Of a stretch of 41,808 nucleotides of DNA, positions 27,955-35,354 are shown piece by piece. Within the stretch, counting starts at the first letter, position 1, and every line of letters starts with the position of its first letter. The notes beneath the pieces are model-generated. The model searched no databases, was not told where the DNA came from, and worked only from the letters and a program-made list of their open reading frames with translations. The translations under genes were made by a program, and so were the position numbers. This stretch comes from Sediminibacterium sp. (GTDB taxonomy: Bacteria > Bacteroidota > Bacteroidia > Chitinophagales > Chitinophagaceae): positions 1 to 41,808 of the forward strand of contig JAJTDP010000007.1 in assembly GCA_021300455.1 (NCBI GenBank), given 5' to 3'.

Positions 27955-28818
27955 TTATTGGTACACTCTTACATAATCTACCACCATGCTACAAGGGAAA
28001 ATACTATCATCAATGGTTTTGCCAGCAAAATTGCCACCTACCGCTACATTTAAAAGTAAAAATTCAGGAGCCGTAAACGGGTAAGCGTCTGTACCTCTTC
28101 CATCATTAGGTACATAATAATATAATATACCATCTATATAAAACTTAATCATGTCCTTGGTCCAATCAATACTATAAACATGAAAGACATCGGTTACGTT
28201 TTCAATATTGGTTTTAAATGTTTTTTGTGTACCTAGGGTCCAGTTCAGTAATTTAGAATGTGCTGAAAAATGAACAAGGCCTAAATCCTTGCCAGTATGT
28301 TCCATGATATCAATTTCTCCACAAGCAGGCCAACCCACAGCACCTGGTCCTTCTATATTATCGCCTAACATCCAAATGGCAGGCCATGAACCAACGCCTT
28401 TAGGAAGCTTTGCTCTTATTTCAAATCGTCCATAAGTCCAAGAGGCTTTGCCTTGGGTTAGTAATCTTGCAGAAGTATAACTTTTACCTCCTCTGTTTTC
28501 CTTTCTAGCTTCAATTATTAAGTTGCCATTTTCAATTCTTGCATTGGTAGAATCCTTGGTATAGAATTGTGATTCATTATTACCCCAGCCATTGGAGCCA
28601 GTACCTATATTATATTTCCATTTGGTCGTATCTGGCAAACTTCCTTTATCAAACTCATCCGACCATACAAGCTTTTTTACAGTATCAGTGGGGGTAATAG
28701 GTGTAGGAGTGGGGGTAATAGGGGTTACTACTACAGGAGCGGGAGCCGGCGCTTCTTTTTGAGCACAAAAAGACAAAGAAAGAACCGTTAAAATCATAGT
28801 TAGAGGTAGAATACGCAT
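27955..28818 (-). CDS. Glycoside hydrolase family 16 lipoprotein (beta-glucanase-like)
   Basis: A 287-residue surface or periplasmic endo-beta-glucanase, probably a laminarinase. The signal has a lipobox ending LSFC (Cys18). A Pro/Thr/Val-rich linker (about 22-46) follows, then a GH16 domain starting LVWSDEFD. The catalytic signature GEIDIMEHTG has nucleophile Glu168, Asp170 and acid/base Glu173. WAIW-type substrate residues are seen at SWPAIWMLG. The subfamily substrate (laminarin, lichenan or other) is inferred. It is the first gene of a two-gene unit with the lactonase and diverges from the his leader. Confidence 0.93.
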   Translation of the reverse strand: MRILPLTMILTVLSLSFCAQKEAPAPAPVVVTPITPTPTPITPTDTVKKLVWSDEFDKGSLPDTTKWKYNIGTGSNGWGNNESQFYTKDSTNARIENGNLIIEARKENRGGKSYTSARLLTQGKASWTYGRFEIRAKLPKGVGSWPAIWMLGDNIEGPGAVGWPACGEIDIMEHTGKDLGLVHFSAHSKLLNWTLGTQKTFKTNIENVTDVFHVYSIDWTKDMIKFYIDGILYYYVPNDGRGTDAYPFTAPEFLLLNVAVGGNFAGKTIDDSIFPCSMVVDYVRVYQ

Positions 28819-28882
28819 AAAAACAATTGTTAATAGTGAATTATTGAAATTTGTGCTAGCAAATTAGTCAAAATATTTCTTT

Positions 28883-28917
28883 TTTGTTGGGTAATTTCTA
28901 AAAGGGTCGTAAATTTG
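28883..28917 (+). promoter_or_regulatory. Promoter of the his operon leader
   Basis: TAAATTTG at 28910-28917 is an exact -7 (TAnnTTTG) match. TTTG at 28883-28886, or TTGG at 28887-28890, serves as the upstream box, with a spacer of 23 or 19 bases. The expected transcription start is at about 28921-28923, on or next to the leader ATG. Confidence 0.65.
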
Positions 28918-28921
28918 CGCC

Positions 28922-28972
28922 ATGACATTAAACAATCATACACATCATTTGCATTTGCTATCCAATGGGTAG
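28922..28972 (+). CDS. hisL: His operon leader peptide (attenuation sensor)
   Basis: A 16-codon open frame, MTLNNHTHHLHLLSNG and stop, in which four of six consecutive-region codons (positions 6, 8, 9 and 11) are His (CAT). It lies between the his promoter and an intrinsic terminator 103 bases ahead of hisG, the classical position of a histidine attenuator peptide. Stalling on the His codons would cover the 5' arm of an early hairpin (28958-28963) and allow the antiterminator pairing. The reading frame is too short for ordinary gene finding; the evidence is the His-codon run plus structure and position. Confidence 0.85.
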   Translation: MTLNNHTHHLHLLSNG

Positions 28973-29034
28973 GCTATGGGTGTAGGTATGTAACTATATT
29001 TAACCAAAGGGCTTACTAACAAGTAAGCCCTTTT
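28957..29034 (+). terminator. His attenuator: alternative hairpins and intrinsic terminator
   Basis: The terminator is a perfect 12-base-pair stem, 29006-29017 with 29022-29033 (AAAGGGCTTACT, loop AACA, AGTAAGCCCTTT), followed by a short T stretch. A competing antiterminator can form between GGTAGGCT (28968-28975) and GGCTTACT (29010-29017), eight pairs with three G-U wobbles. An early hairpin pairs CTATCC (28958-28963) with GGGTAG (28967-28972) across the leader stop codon and would block the antiterminator. This gives the complete 1:2 / 2:3 / 3:4 set. Confidence 0.8.
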
Positions 29035-29074
29035 AGTTTGTAGTCAGTCAAGTAAAATATATAATATAAATAAT

Positions 29075-29929
29075 ATGCGTTTAAAATTAGCCATACAGAA
29101 ATCGGGTCGTTTGCACGACGATTCAATGCGGTTATTAAAAGAAGCAGGCATTGATATAGGCAATGGCGTCAATAAGCTAAAAGCGGAAGCGACTAATTTC
29201 CCCATTGAGTTATTTTTTTTAAGAGATGACGATATTCCACAATACGTGGAAGACGGCGTAGCGGATATTGGATTCGTGGGAGAGAATGTGGTTTATGAAA
29301 AAGCTAAAAAAGTGGAAGTGGCCTATAGTTTAGGTTTTGGAAAATGCAGACTTAGTTTTGCAGTTCAAAAAAATGAAAATTTTACAGGGCCTGCTTATTT
29401 ATCGGGTAAAAAAATTGCTACAAGTTATCCAGTACTTGTGCAAGGGTATTTAGACAAGCATGGTATTAAAGCAGAGATACATGAAATTAGTGGTAGTGTA
29501 GAAATTGCACCAGGCATTGGCCTTGCCGATATTATTTGTGATTTAGTAAGCAGCGGCTCTACTTTATTTATGAATGGATTAAAAGAAGCAGAAACTATTT
29601 TAGATTCTCAAGCTGTTCTCATTAAAAGAAAGGCGCTGGCGTCTGAAGCAGAAGCTATTTTACAAAAATTATTATTTAGAATTGAATCAGTAAAAAAAGC
29701 AAAGCGTAATAAATATGTTTTATTAAATGCGCCGAATGATAAATTAGAAAAAATAATTTCTTTATTACCAGGTATGAAAAGTCCTACGGTGGTGGCACTA
29801 GCTACACCGGGTTGGAGCAGTGTGCATAGCGTCATTGATGAAAGCGATTTTTGGGAAATTATTGAACAATTAAAACTAGCAGGTGCTGAAGGAATTTTAG
29901 TAGTGCCTATTGAAAAAATGATATTATAA
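29075..29929 (+). CDS. hisG: ATP phosphoribosyltransferase, long form
   Basis: First and committed step of histidine synthesis: joins ATP and PRPP. At 284 residues it is the long HisG with its own C-terminal ACT-like feedback domain (about 215-284, VVALATPGWSSVHSVIDE), so it needs no HisZ. The catalytic part starts MRLKLAIQKSGRLHDDS and includes the PRPP-binding segment DIICDLVSSGSTLFMNGLKE. It is the first structural gene after the attenuator and overlaps hisD by one base (TAATG). Confidence 0.97.
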   Translation: MRLKLAIQKSGRLHDDSMRLLKEAGIDIGNGVNKLKAEATNFPIELFFLRDDDIPQYVEDGVADIGFVGENVVYEKAKKVEVAYSLGFGKCRLSFAVQKNENFTGPAYLSGKKIATSYPVLVQGYLDKHGIKAEIHEISGSVEIAPGIGLADIICDLVSSGSTLFMNGLKEAETILDSQAVLIKRKALASEAEAILQKLLFRIESVKKAKRNKYVLLNAPNDKLEKIISLLPGMKSPTVVALATPGWSSVHSVIDESDFWEIIEQLKLAGAEGILVVPIEKMIL

Positions 29930-31224
29930 TGATTCAAGTATTTAAAGAGCCTGCAAAGAAAGATTGGCCAAGTATATTAGCGCGACCTCAATTCGATGCT
30001 GCTCCCTTAGAGGCAAAAGTGAGAGAAATATTAATGGCTGTGAAGCAAAGTGGTGACGCTGCTATTTCAGCGTATACGCTAGCTTTTGATAAAGTAGCAT
30101 TAAGTAATTTTAAACTGAGTGTAGAAAAAATAGAGACAGCTGAAAAAGCTTTAACCCCTAGTTTAAAAACAGCTATTCAATTAGCCAAAGTAAATATTGA
30201 AGTTTTTCATCAGGGACAAATACAAAAAGAAGAAAGAATTGAAACCATGCCTGGGGTTTGGTGTTGGAGAAAGTCGGTGGGCATTGAAAAAGTAGGTATT
30301 TATATTCCTGGTGGTTCTGCTCCTTTATTTTCAACAGTACTTATGTTGGGTATTCCTGCAAAATTAGCAGGCTGCAAAGAAATTATTTTATGTACGCCTC
30401 CAAATGAAAAAGGAGAAATTGATCCAGCCATTATTTACGCAGCTTCTTTAGTGGGCGTGACAGCTATTTTTACAATAGGTGGTGTACAAGCTATTGGAGC
30501 ACTTGCATATGGCACAGCTTCGGTACCTAAAGTATTTAAAATATTTGGTCCAGGAAATCAATATGTAACGGCCGCTAAACAAATGATACAACAAGAAGGA
30601 GTGGCCATTGATATGCCAGCAGGGCCCAGTGAAGTATGTGTTTACGCAGATGAAACAAGTATCGCATCCTTTGTGGCTGCCGATTCATTATCACAAGCCG
30701 AACATGGTGCTGATAGTCAAGTTATACTTATTGCAAATAGTATAGACATTGTGGAGCAGGTTCAAAAAGAATTGGATATGCAACTAGCCTTACTACCTAG
30801 AAAAGAAATGGCCACTAGTGCCTTGGCTCATTCTAAAGCTATTGTAATTGAAAATACAGAAGAGGCGATTGCAATGATAAATGAATACGCGCCGGAGCAT
30901 CTAATTTTGTCAATTAATAATGCTGCACAAGTTGCAGAAAAAATTATCAATGCGGGTTCTATTTTTATTGGTAATTTTTCTCCGGAATCGGTGGGTGATT
31001 ATGCAAGTGGTACTAATCATACACTACCTACCAATGGTTTTGCGAAAGCCTATAGTGGAGTCAGTATGGATTCTTTTGTAAAGAAAATTACTTTTCAACA
31101 ATTAACAGAAAGAGGATTAGAAAATATTGCACCAACTGTTATTGAAATGGCTACAGCAGAGGGTTTGCAGGCGCATAGTAAGGCTGTAGAATTAAGAGTA
31201 GAATGGATAAAATCTAAAATCTAA
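29929..31224 (+). CDS. hisD: Histidinol dehydrogenase
   Basis: Zinc enzyme that oxidises histidinol to histidine in two NAD-dependent steps, ending the pathway. The 431-residue protein shows VGIYIPGGSAPLFSTVLMLGIPA, FTIGGVQAIGALAYGT, DMPAGPSEVCVYADE, LSQAEHGADSQ (zinc and catalytic Gln/His region) and EYAPEHLIL with the catalytic Glu-His. The start overlaps the hisG stop, indicating translational coupling. Confidence 0.97.
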   Translation: MIQVFKEPAKKDWPSILARPQFDAAPLEAKVREILMAVKQSGDAAISAYTLAFDKVALSNFKLSVEKIETAEKALTPSLKTAIQLAKVNIEVFHQGQIQKEERIETMPGVWCWRKSVGIEKVGIYIPGGSAPLFSTVLMLGIPAKLAGCKEIILCTPPNEKGEIDPAIIYAASLVGVTAIFTIGGVQAIGALAYGTASVPKVFKIFGPGNQYVTAAKQMIQQEGVAIDMPAGPSEVCVYADETSIASFVAADSLSQAEHGADSQVILIANSIDIVEQVQKELDMQLALLPRKEMATSALAHSKAIVIENTEEAIAMINEYAPEHLILSINNAAQVAEKIINAGSIFIGNFSPESVGDYASGTNHTLPTNGFAKAYSGVSMDSFVKKITFQQLTERGLENIAPTVIEMATAEGLQAHSKAVELRVEWIKSKI

Positions 31225-31228
31225 GGTT

Positions 31229-32305
31229 ATGCAATTTGATATTAAAAAAATAGTAAGGCCCAATATTGAAATATTAAAAGCCTATTCGTCTGCCAAAGAT
31301 GAATATACTGGAGTGGCTAATATATTATTAGATGCGAACGAAAACAGTTTAGGATCTCCTTTAACAAAATGGTATAATCGTTATCCCGATCCTTATCAAA
31401 AAAAGCTAAAAGAAAAACTGGCCTTCATCAAACAAATAGAAGCTTCACAAATATTTATTGGTAATGGCAGTGATGAATGTATCGATAATTTATACCGAAC
31501 TTTCTGTATTCCTGGCAAAGACAATATTATTATTTGTCCTCCCACTTATCCAATGTATGAAGTGGGCGCGAATATTAATAATATTGAAATTAAATCGGCG
31601 CCCTTACTTGAGAATTATCAATTAAATCTGGCGCATATAGAACAGTTGGTCAATGAAAACACTAAAATTATTTGGATATGTTCACCCAATAATCCTACAG
31701 GTAATTCTTTAGATAGAATTGATATTGAAACTATCTTGAATCATTTCAATGGAATAGTGGTGGTAGATGAAGCCTATATTAATTTTTCAAAACAAAAATC
31801 TTTTGCACAGTCTTTAATTGATTATCCCAATTTAGTAGTACTTCAAACATTAAGCAAAGCATGGGGGCTTGCTGGTATAAGAATAGGTATGGCTTTTGCA
31901 AGCAGTGAAATTATTGCTTATATGAATAAAGTGAAGCCACCGTATAATATTAATATTGTCACACAGGAATTGGCATTAACGGCATTAGAGGAAGTGGGTC
32001 AGGTAAATGATATGATTATGCATTTAGTTGACATGCGAAATGCCTTAGCGGAAGTGATAGAAAGTATGCCTTATGTAGAAAAGGTATTTCCATCAGATAC
32101 TAATTTTTTACTGGTCAAAATACGAAATGCAAGAAGCTTGTATGAGTATTTATTAACCAAGGGTATTGTGGTAAGAGATAGGTCTAGTATAGAAAATTGT
32201 GCCGATAGTTTAAGAATTACAGTAGGCAATGAGCAAGAAAATACACAATTAGTAGATGCAATGGCAGCATGGATAGAAATAACATTCCCCAATGCCTCCG
32301 TTTAA
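31229..32305 (+). CDS. hisC: Histidinol-phosphate aminotransferase
   Basis: PLP-dependent fold type I aminotransferase that makes histidinol phosphate from imidazole acetol phosphate. The 358-residue protein has LLDANENSLGSP, NRYPDPYQKKLKE, IFIGNGSDECID, CSPNNPTGNS, VVVDEAYINF and the PLP lysine in TLSKAWGLAGIRIGMA. It starts four bases after hisD. The next gene is not hisB but a secreted sugar dehydrogenase, 53 bases on, with no clear promoter or terminator in the gap. Confidence 0.96.
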   Translation: MQFDIKKIVRPNIEILKAYSSAKDEYTGVANILLDANENSLGSPLTKWYNRYPDPYQKKLKEKLAFIKQIEASQIFIGNGSDECIDNLYRTFCIPGKDNIIICPPTYPMYEVGANINNIEIKSAPLLENYQLNLAHIEQLVNENTKIIWICSPNNPTGNSLDRIDIETILNHFNGIVVVDEAYINFSKQKSFAQSLIDYPNLVVLQTLSKAWGLAGIRIGMAFASSEIIAYMNKVKPPYNINIVTQELALTALEEVGQVNDMIMHLVDMRNALAEVIESMPYVEKVFPSDTNFLLVKIRNARSLYEYLLTKGIVVRDRSSIENCADSLRITVGNEQENTQLVDAMAAWIEITFPNASV

Positions 32306-32358
32306 GTTAATTTTATTAAATTACACAATCAACTTATTTTAAATAAATAGTATATATC

Positions 32359-33615
32359 ATGAAAAAACTGACTCAATTAGTAAGTGTTGCTTTTTTAGCT
32401 TTTTCGTTGCCTGTTTTGGCACAAGAAAATGCAGGTTTAAAATTACCTGAAGGTTTTAAAGCTAATTTATTTGCCAATAATATCGGAGCTGCAAGACATA
32501 TAGCCATCACAAAGTCGGGCGTTGTTTTTGCAAAATTAAATAACTCTAATAAAGACGGTAATTCAATTGTAAGATTAGAAGATGCCAATAATGATGGCGT
32601 AGCCGATAAAATTAATGGTTGGGCTAAATATGGTGGTACTGGAATTTTTGTAAAAGGAAATAATTTATATGCTAGTTCTAATGAAGCTATTTTTAAATAT
32701 GAATTAAATAGCAAAGACGAAGTAGTTAATCCGCTGGCCCCTGTAACTATTGTGAGTGGTTTAATTGATAGAAGACAACATAATTCAAAGTCAATCACAT
32801 TTGATATGGCTAATAATATTTATGTAAATATTGGAGCTTATTCTAATGCTTGTCAAGAAAAAGATAGAATGCCGGGTTCTCAAGGAATGATGCCTTGCCC
32901 TATTTTAGATTCTGCCGGAGGTATTTGGAAATTTGATGGCAGCAAAGAAAATCAAACGTACAAAGATGGTAAGCGTTATGGTACTGGTCTTCGAAATGTA
33001 ATTGGATTAGATTGGAACACAACTACTAATCAGTTATATGTTGCTCAGCATGGTCGTGATCAATTAAATAGTTTTTATCCTAATTTATATAGTGATGCAC
33101 AAAATGCAGAACTACCTGCTGAAACTTTTTATGAAATCAAAGAGGGTGATAATGCAGGCTGGCCTTATATATATTATGACCCTATTCAACATAGAAAAAT
33201 AGTTTCTCCTGAATATGGCGGTGATAGCAAAAAAGAAGGATCTAGTGAGTATAAAGAACCAGCTGTGGCATTCCCTGCGCATATGGCGCCGATGGCTGTA
33301 TTATTTTATACAGGCAATCAATTTCCTGCAAAATATAAAAACGGAGCATTTATTAGTTTTCATGGTTCATGGAATAGAGCCCCACTTCCTCAAGAAGGAT
33401 TTTTTGTAGCCTTTGTGCCTTTCAAAGATGGCAAGGCAACGGGTGAATGGGAAATTTTTGCTAACGGATTTGCAGGTACTGAAAATGGAGCTAAAATAGC
33501 TAATCCAAGTAAGGCTAAGGCAAGACCCTGTGGTTTAGCACAAGGTCCAGATGGTTCTATTTATGTGAGTGATGATACCAAGGGTGCCATTTTTAAAATT
33601 AGTTATAATAAATAG
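32359..33615 (+). CDS. Secreted PQQ-type sugar dehydrogenase (sorbosone dehydrogenase-like)
   Basis: A 418-residue exported beta-propeller with signal peptide (about 1-21, PVLAQEN). It resembles the L-sorbosone/pyranose dehydrogenase group (AA12-like PQQ domain): LPEGFKANLFANNIGAARHIAI, NDGVADKINGWAKYGG, GTGLRNVIGLDWN, FYEIKEGDNAGWPY, SFHGSWNRAP and ARPCGLAQGPDGSIYVSDDT are typical. The family oxidises sugars in the periplasm with pyrroloquinoline quinone and hands electrons to cytochrome c; the very next gene, four bases away, is a c-type cytochrome, supporting this. PQQ would have to be scavenged or made elsewhere. Its place between hisC and hisB is unexpected. Confidence 0.88.
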   Translation: MKKLTQLVSVAFLAFSLPVLAQENAGLKLPEGFKANLFANNIGAARHIAITKSGVVFAKLNNSNKDGNSIVRLEDANNDGVADKINGWAKYGGTGIFVKGNNLYASSNEAIFKYELNSKDEVVNPLAPVTIVSGLIDRRQHNSKSITFDMANNIYVNIGAYSNACQEKDRMPGSQGMMPCPILDSAGGIWKFDGSKENQTYKDGKRYGTGLRNVIGLDWNTTTNQLYVAQHGRDQLNSFYPNLYSDAQNAELPAETFYEIKEGDNAGWPYIYYDPIQHRKIVSPEYGGDSKKEGSSEYKEPAVAFPAHMAPMAVLFYTGNQFPAKYKNGAFISFHGSWNRAPLPQEGFFVAFVPFKDGKATGEWEIFANGFAGTENGAKIANPSKAKARPCGLAQGPDGSIYVSDDTKGAIFKISYNK

Positions 33616-33619
33616 AGGA

Positions 33620-34033
33620 ATGAACAAAGTATCTAAATTTAGTTTATTGTTTTTCTTTTTAGTCTTAGCCCAGTGGGGAAATGCACAGAACAAAATCAAT
33701 GGCAAGAAAATTTATGAAACCAGGTGTTTAGTTTGTCATCAATCAGATGGTGGTGGGGTGCCCAATATGAACCCTCCTTTAGATGGCGCTAGCAATGTGA
33801 ATGGAAAAGATATAGCAAGGCTGGTAAAAATTATTAGAAACGGTTATGATGAAAGAGTTGCCTTAGATGGTATGTATTATAATAATGCCATGGCTGCGAA
33901 TCCAGATTTAAAAGAAGAGGCCATTGCAGATGTATTAACCTATATTAGAACAAGCTGGTCCAATAAAGCAGGGGTGGTAACAACTAGTCAAGTAAAAGCA
34001 GCCTTAGTTAAAAATAAAGCCGCCAAGAAGTAA
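33620..34033 (+). CDS. Secreted mono-haem cytochrome c
   Basis: A 137-residue periplasmic class I cytochrome c. A signal peptide (about 1-22, ending WGNAQ) is followed by one haem site, CLVCH at residues 36-40, and the GGGVPNMNPPLDGASNVNG loop. Met residues in the segment ALDGMYYNNAMAANPDL are the likely sixth haem ligand. I chose ATG at 33620; a GTG-led extension overlaps the previous gene without added signal. Being four bases after the sugar dehydrogenase, it is most likely its electron acceptor. Confidence 0.9.
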   Translation: MNKVSKFSLLFFFLVLAQWGNAQNKINGKKIYETRCLVCHQSDGGGVPNMNPPLDGASNVNGKDIARLVKIIRNGYDERVALDGMYYNNAMAANPDLKEEAIADVLTYIRTSWSNKAGVVTTSQVKAALVKNKAAKK

Positions 34034-34040
34034 AAATTAT

Positions 34041-35171
34041 ATGAGACCCATTTTGTTTATAGATAGAGACGGTGTTGTTTTGGAAGAACCCAATTCCGAT
34101 TATCAAATTGATAGTATTGAAAAAACGCGTTTTATACAAGGTTCTATTACTAATTTACATAAGATAGCGGCAGAACTAGGCTATTATAAAGTAATGGTGT
34201 CTAACCAAGATGGATTAGGTACTGCTTCTTATCCAACAGAAAATTTTGAACCTTTTCAGGCATTAATGTTAGATACATTAGCTAAAGAGGGCTTTGTATT
34301 TGATGAAATACATATCGATTCCAGTTTTGAAAAAGATAATTTGCCTACACGCAAACCAGGAACGGCACTTGTAAAACATTTAATGGAAAATGAATCATTT
34401 GATATTCATCATTCATTTGTGATTGGAGATAGATGGTCTGATATAACCCTTGCAAAAAACTTAGGTTGCAAAGCCATTTATTTAAAATCGGGTAATCATG
34501 CGCTTAGTGCAGAACAAGAACTAGCACTAAGAGATACAATTGCTTTTGAAACATCTAGTTGGGACGAGATCTATTCTTTTTTGAAACTAGGTCTTCGACA
34601 AGTAGAGCATGAAAGAAATACGAAAGAGACTAAAATTAAAGTATCCTTAAACTTAGACGGTACAGGCAAAGCAAATATTCATACTGGCCTAGGATTTTTT
34701 GATCATATGTTGGAGCAAATTGCAAGACATGGTTCCATTGATTTAAATATTCATTGCGATGGCGATTTGCATATTGATGAACACCATACCATTGAAGATG
34801 TGGGTTTAGCATTGGGCGAAGCCTTCGCAAAAGGTTTAACGGATAAAAGAGGAATGGAGCGTTATGGTTTTGCACTTCCCATGGATGAGGCAGAAGCTAA
34901 AGTATTAATAGATTTTGGAGGCCGTAATTGGATCGTTTGGGATGCAAAATTTAGCCGAGAGAAAGTAGGGGAAATGCCCACAGAAATGTTTTTTCACTTC
35001 TTTAAATCTTTCAGCGACGCTGCTAAATGCAATTTGAATATTAGCTGCCAAGGGGAGAATGAGCACCATAAAATTGAGGCCATCTTTAAAGCCTTCGCTA
35101 AAGCCATCAAAATGGCTGTTCACCGCAATCCCCATAGCAATCAACTACCCAGTACCAAGGGGGTTTTATAG
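34041..35171 (+). CDS. hisB: Bifunctional histidinol-phosphatase / imidazoleglycerol-phosphate dehydratase
   Basis: Two histidine-pathway steps in one 376-residue protein. The N-terminal HAD phosphatase (about 1-165) has FIDRDGVVLEEP with the nucleophile Asp and VIGDRWSDITLAKNLG. The C-terminal dehydratase (about 185-376) has GLGFFDHMLEQIARHG and DEHHTIEDVGLALGEA, with the metal-binding His clusters. Fusion of the two is known in enterics and is usual in Bacteroidota. It lies seven bases after the cytochrome gene. hisH, hisA, hisF and hisI do not follow; the trp operon promoter begins six bases after the stop. Confidence 0.96.
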   Translation: MRPILFIDRDGVVLEEPNSDYQIDSIEKTRFIQGSITNLHKIAAELGYYKVMVSNQDGLGTASYPTENFEPFQALMLDTLAKEGFVFDEIHIDSSFEKDNLPTRKPGTALVKHLMENESFDIHHSFVIGDRWSDITLAKNLGCKAIYLKSGNHALSAEQELALRDTIAFETSSWDEIYSFLKLGLRQVEHERNTKETKIKVSLNLDGTGKANIHTGLGFFDHMLEQIARHGSIDLNIHCDGDLHIDEHHTIEDVGLALGEAFAKGLTDKRGMERYGFALPMDEAEAKVLIDFGGRNWIVWDAKFSREKVGEMPTEMFFHFFKSFSDAAKCNLNISCQGENEHHKIEAIFKAFAKAIKMAVHRNPHSNQLPSTKGVL

Positions 35172-35176
35172 GTTTT

Positions 35177-35208
35177 TTTGGTAGAAATTACACATTGCCT
35201 TAGATTTG
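35177..35208 (+). promoter_or_regulatory. Promoter of the trp operon leader
   Basis: TTTG at 35177-35180 and TAGATTTG at 35201-35208 with a 20-base spacer are an excellent match to the Bacteroidota TTTG / TAnnTTTG promoter. The expected transcription start is about 35212-35214, two to four bases before the leader ATG. The upstream box begins six bases after the hisB stop. Confidence 0.75.
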
Positions 35209-35215
35209 CAATAGA

Positions 35216-35272
35216 ATGAAACTAACAAACAATATATGGTGGTGGCATACAAAATCCGATAGGGTATTGTAG
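35216..35272 (+). CDS. trpL: Trp operon leader peptide (attenuation sensor)
   Basis: An 18-codon open frame, MKLTNNIWWWHTKSDRVL and stop, with three consecutive Trp codons (TGG, 35237-35245). It sits between the trp promoter and an intrinsic terminator directly ahead of trpE, exactly where an attenuator peptide belongs. Three adjacent codons for the rarest amino acid in an 18-codon frame are very unlikely by chance. A ribosome stalled there would cover ATCC (35254-35257), which otherwise pairs with the antiterminator arm. Confidence 0.9.
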   Translation: MKLTNNIWWWHTKSDRVL

Positions 35273-35335
35273 TGGCATAACTATATTGTCAAATTATACA
35301 TGAACCCTAACAGCAATGTTGGGGTTTGTTTTTTT
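35254..35335 (+). terminator. Trp attenuator: alternative hairpins and intrinsic terminator
   Basis: The terminator is a ten-pair stem, 35303-35312 with 35317-35326 (AACCCTAACA, loop GCAA, TGTTGGGGTT), one G-U pair, followed by TGTTTTTTT. TAGGGT (35260-35265) inside the leader frame is perfectly complementary to ACCCTA (35304-35309) and would form the antiterminator. A weak early hairpin pairs ATCC (35254-35257) with GGGT (35262-35265). In addition ACAATATA (35229-35236) is complementary to TATATTGT (35282-35289), a possible enclosing stem. Confidence 0.85.
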
Positions 35336-35354
35336 AACGAATGACCGCAGGAAA

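Noticed and set aside
35140..35185. Intrinsic terminator after hisB
   Set aside because: ACCC and GGGGG followed by T-runs are near each other, but only three to four pairs form with an eight-base loop, so it is not a convincing terminator.
35316..35354. Upstream in-frame ATG for trpE at 35316
   Set aside because: It lies in the loop and 3' arm of the attenuator terminator, so translation from it would conflict with attenuation; the conserved trpE sequence starts after 35355.
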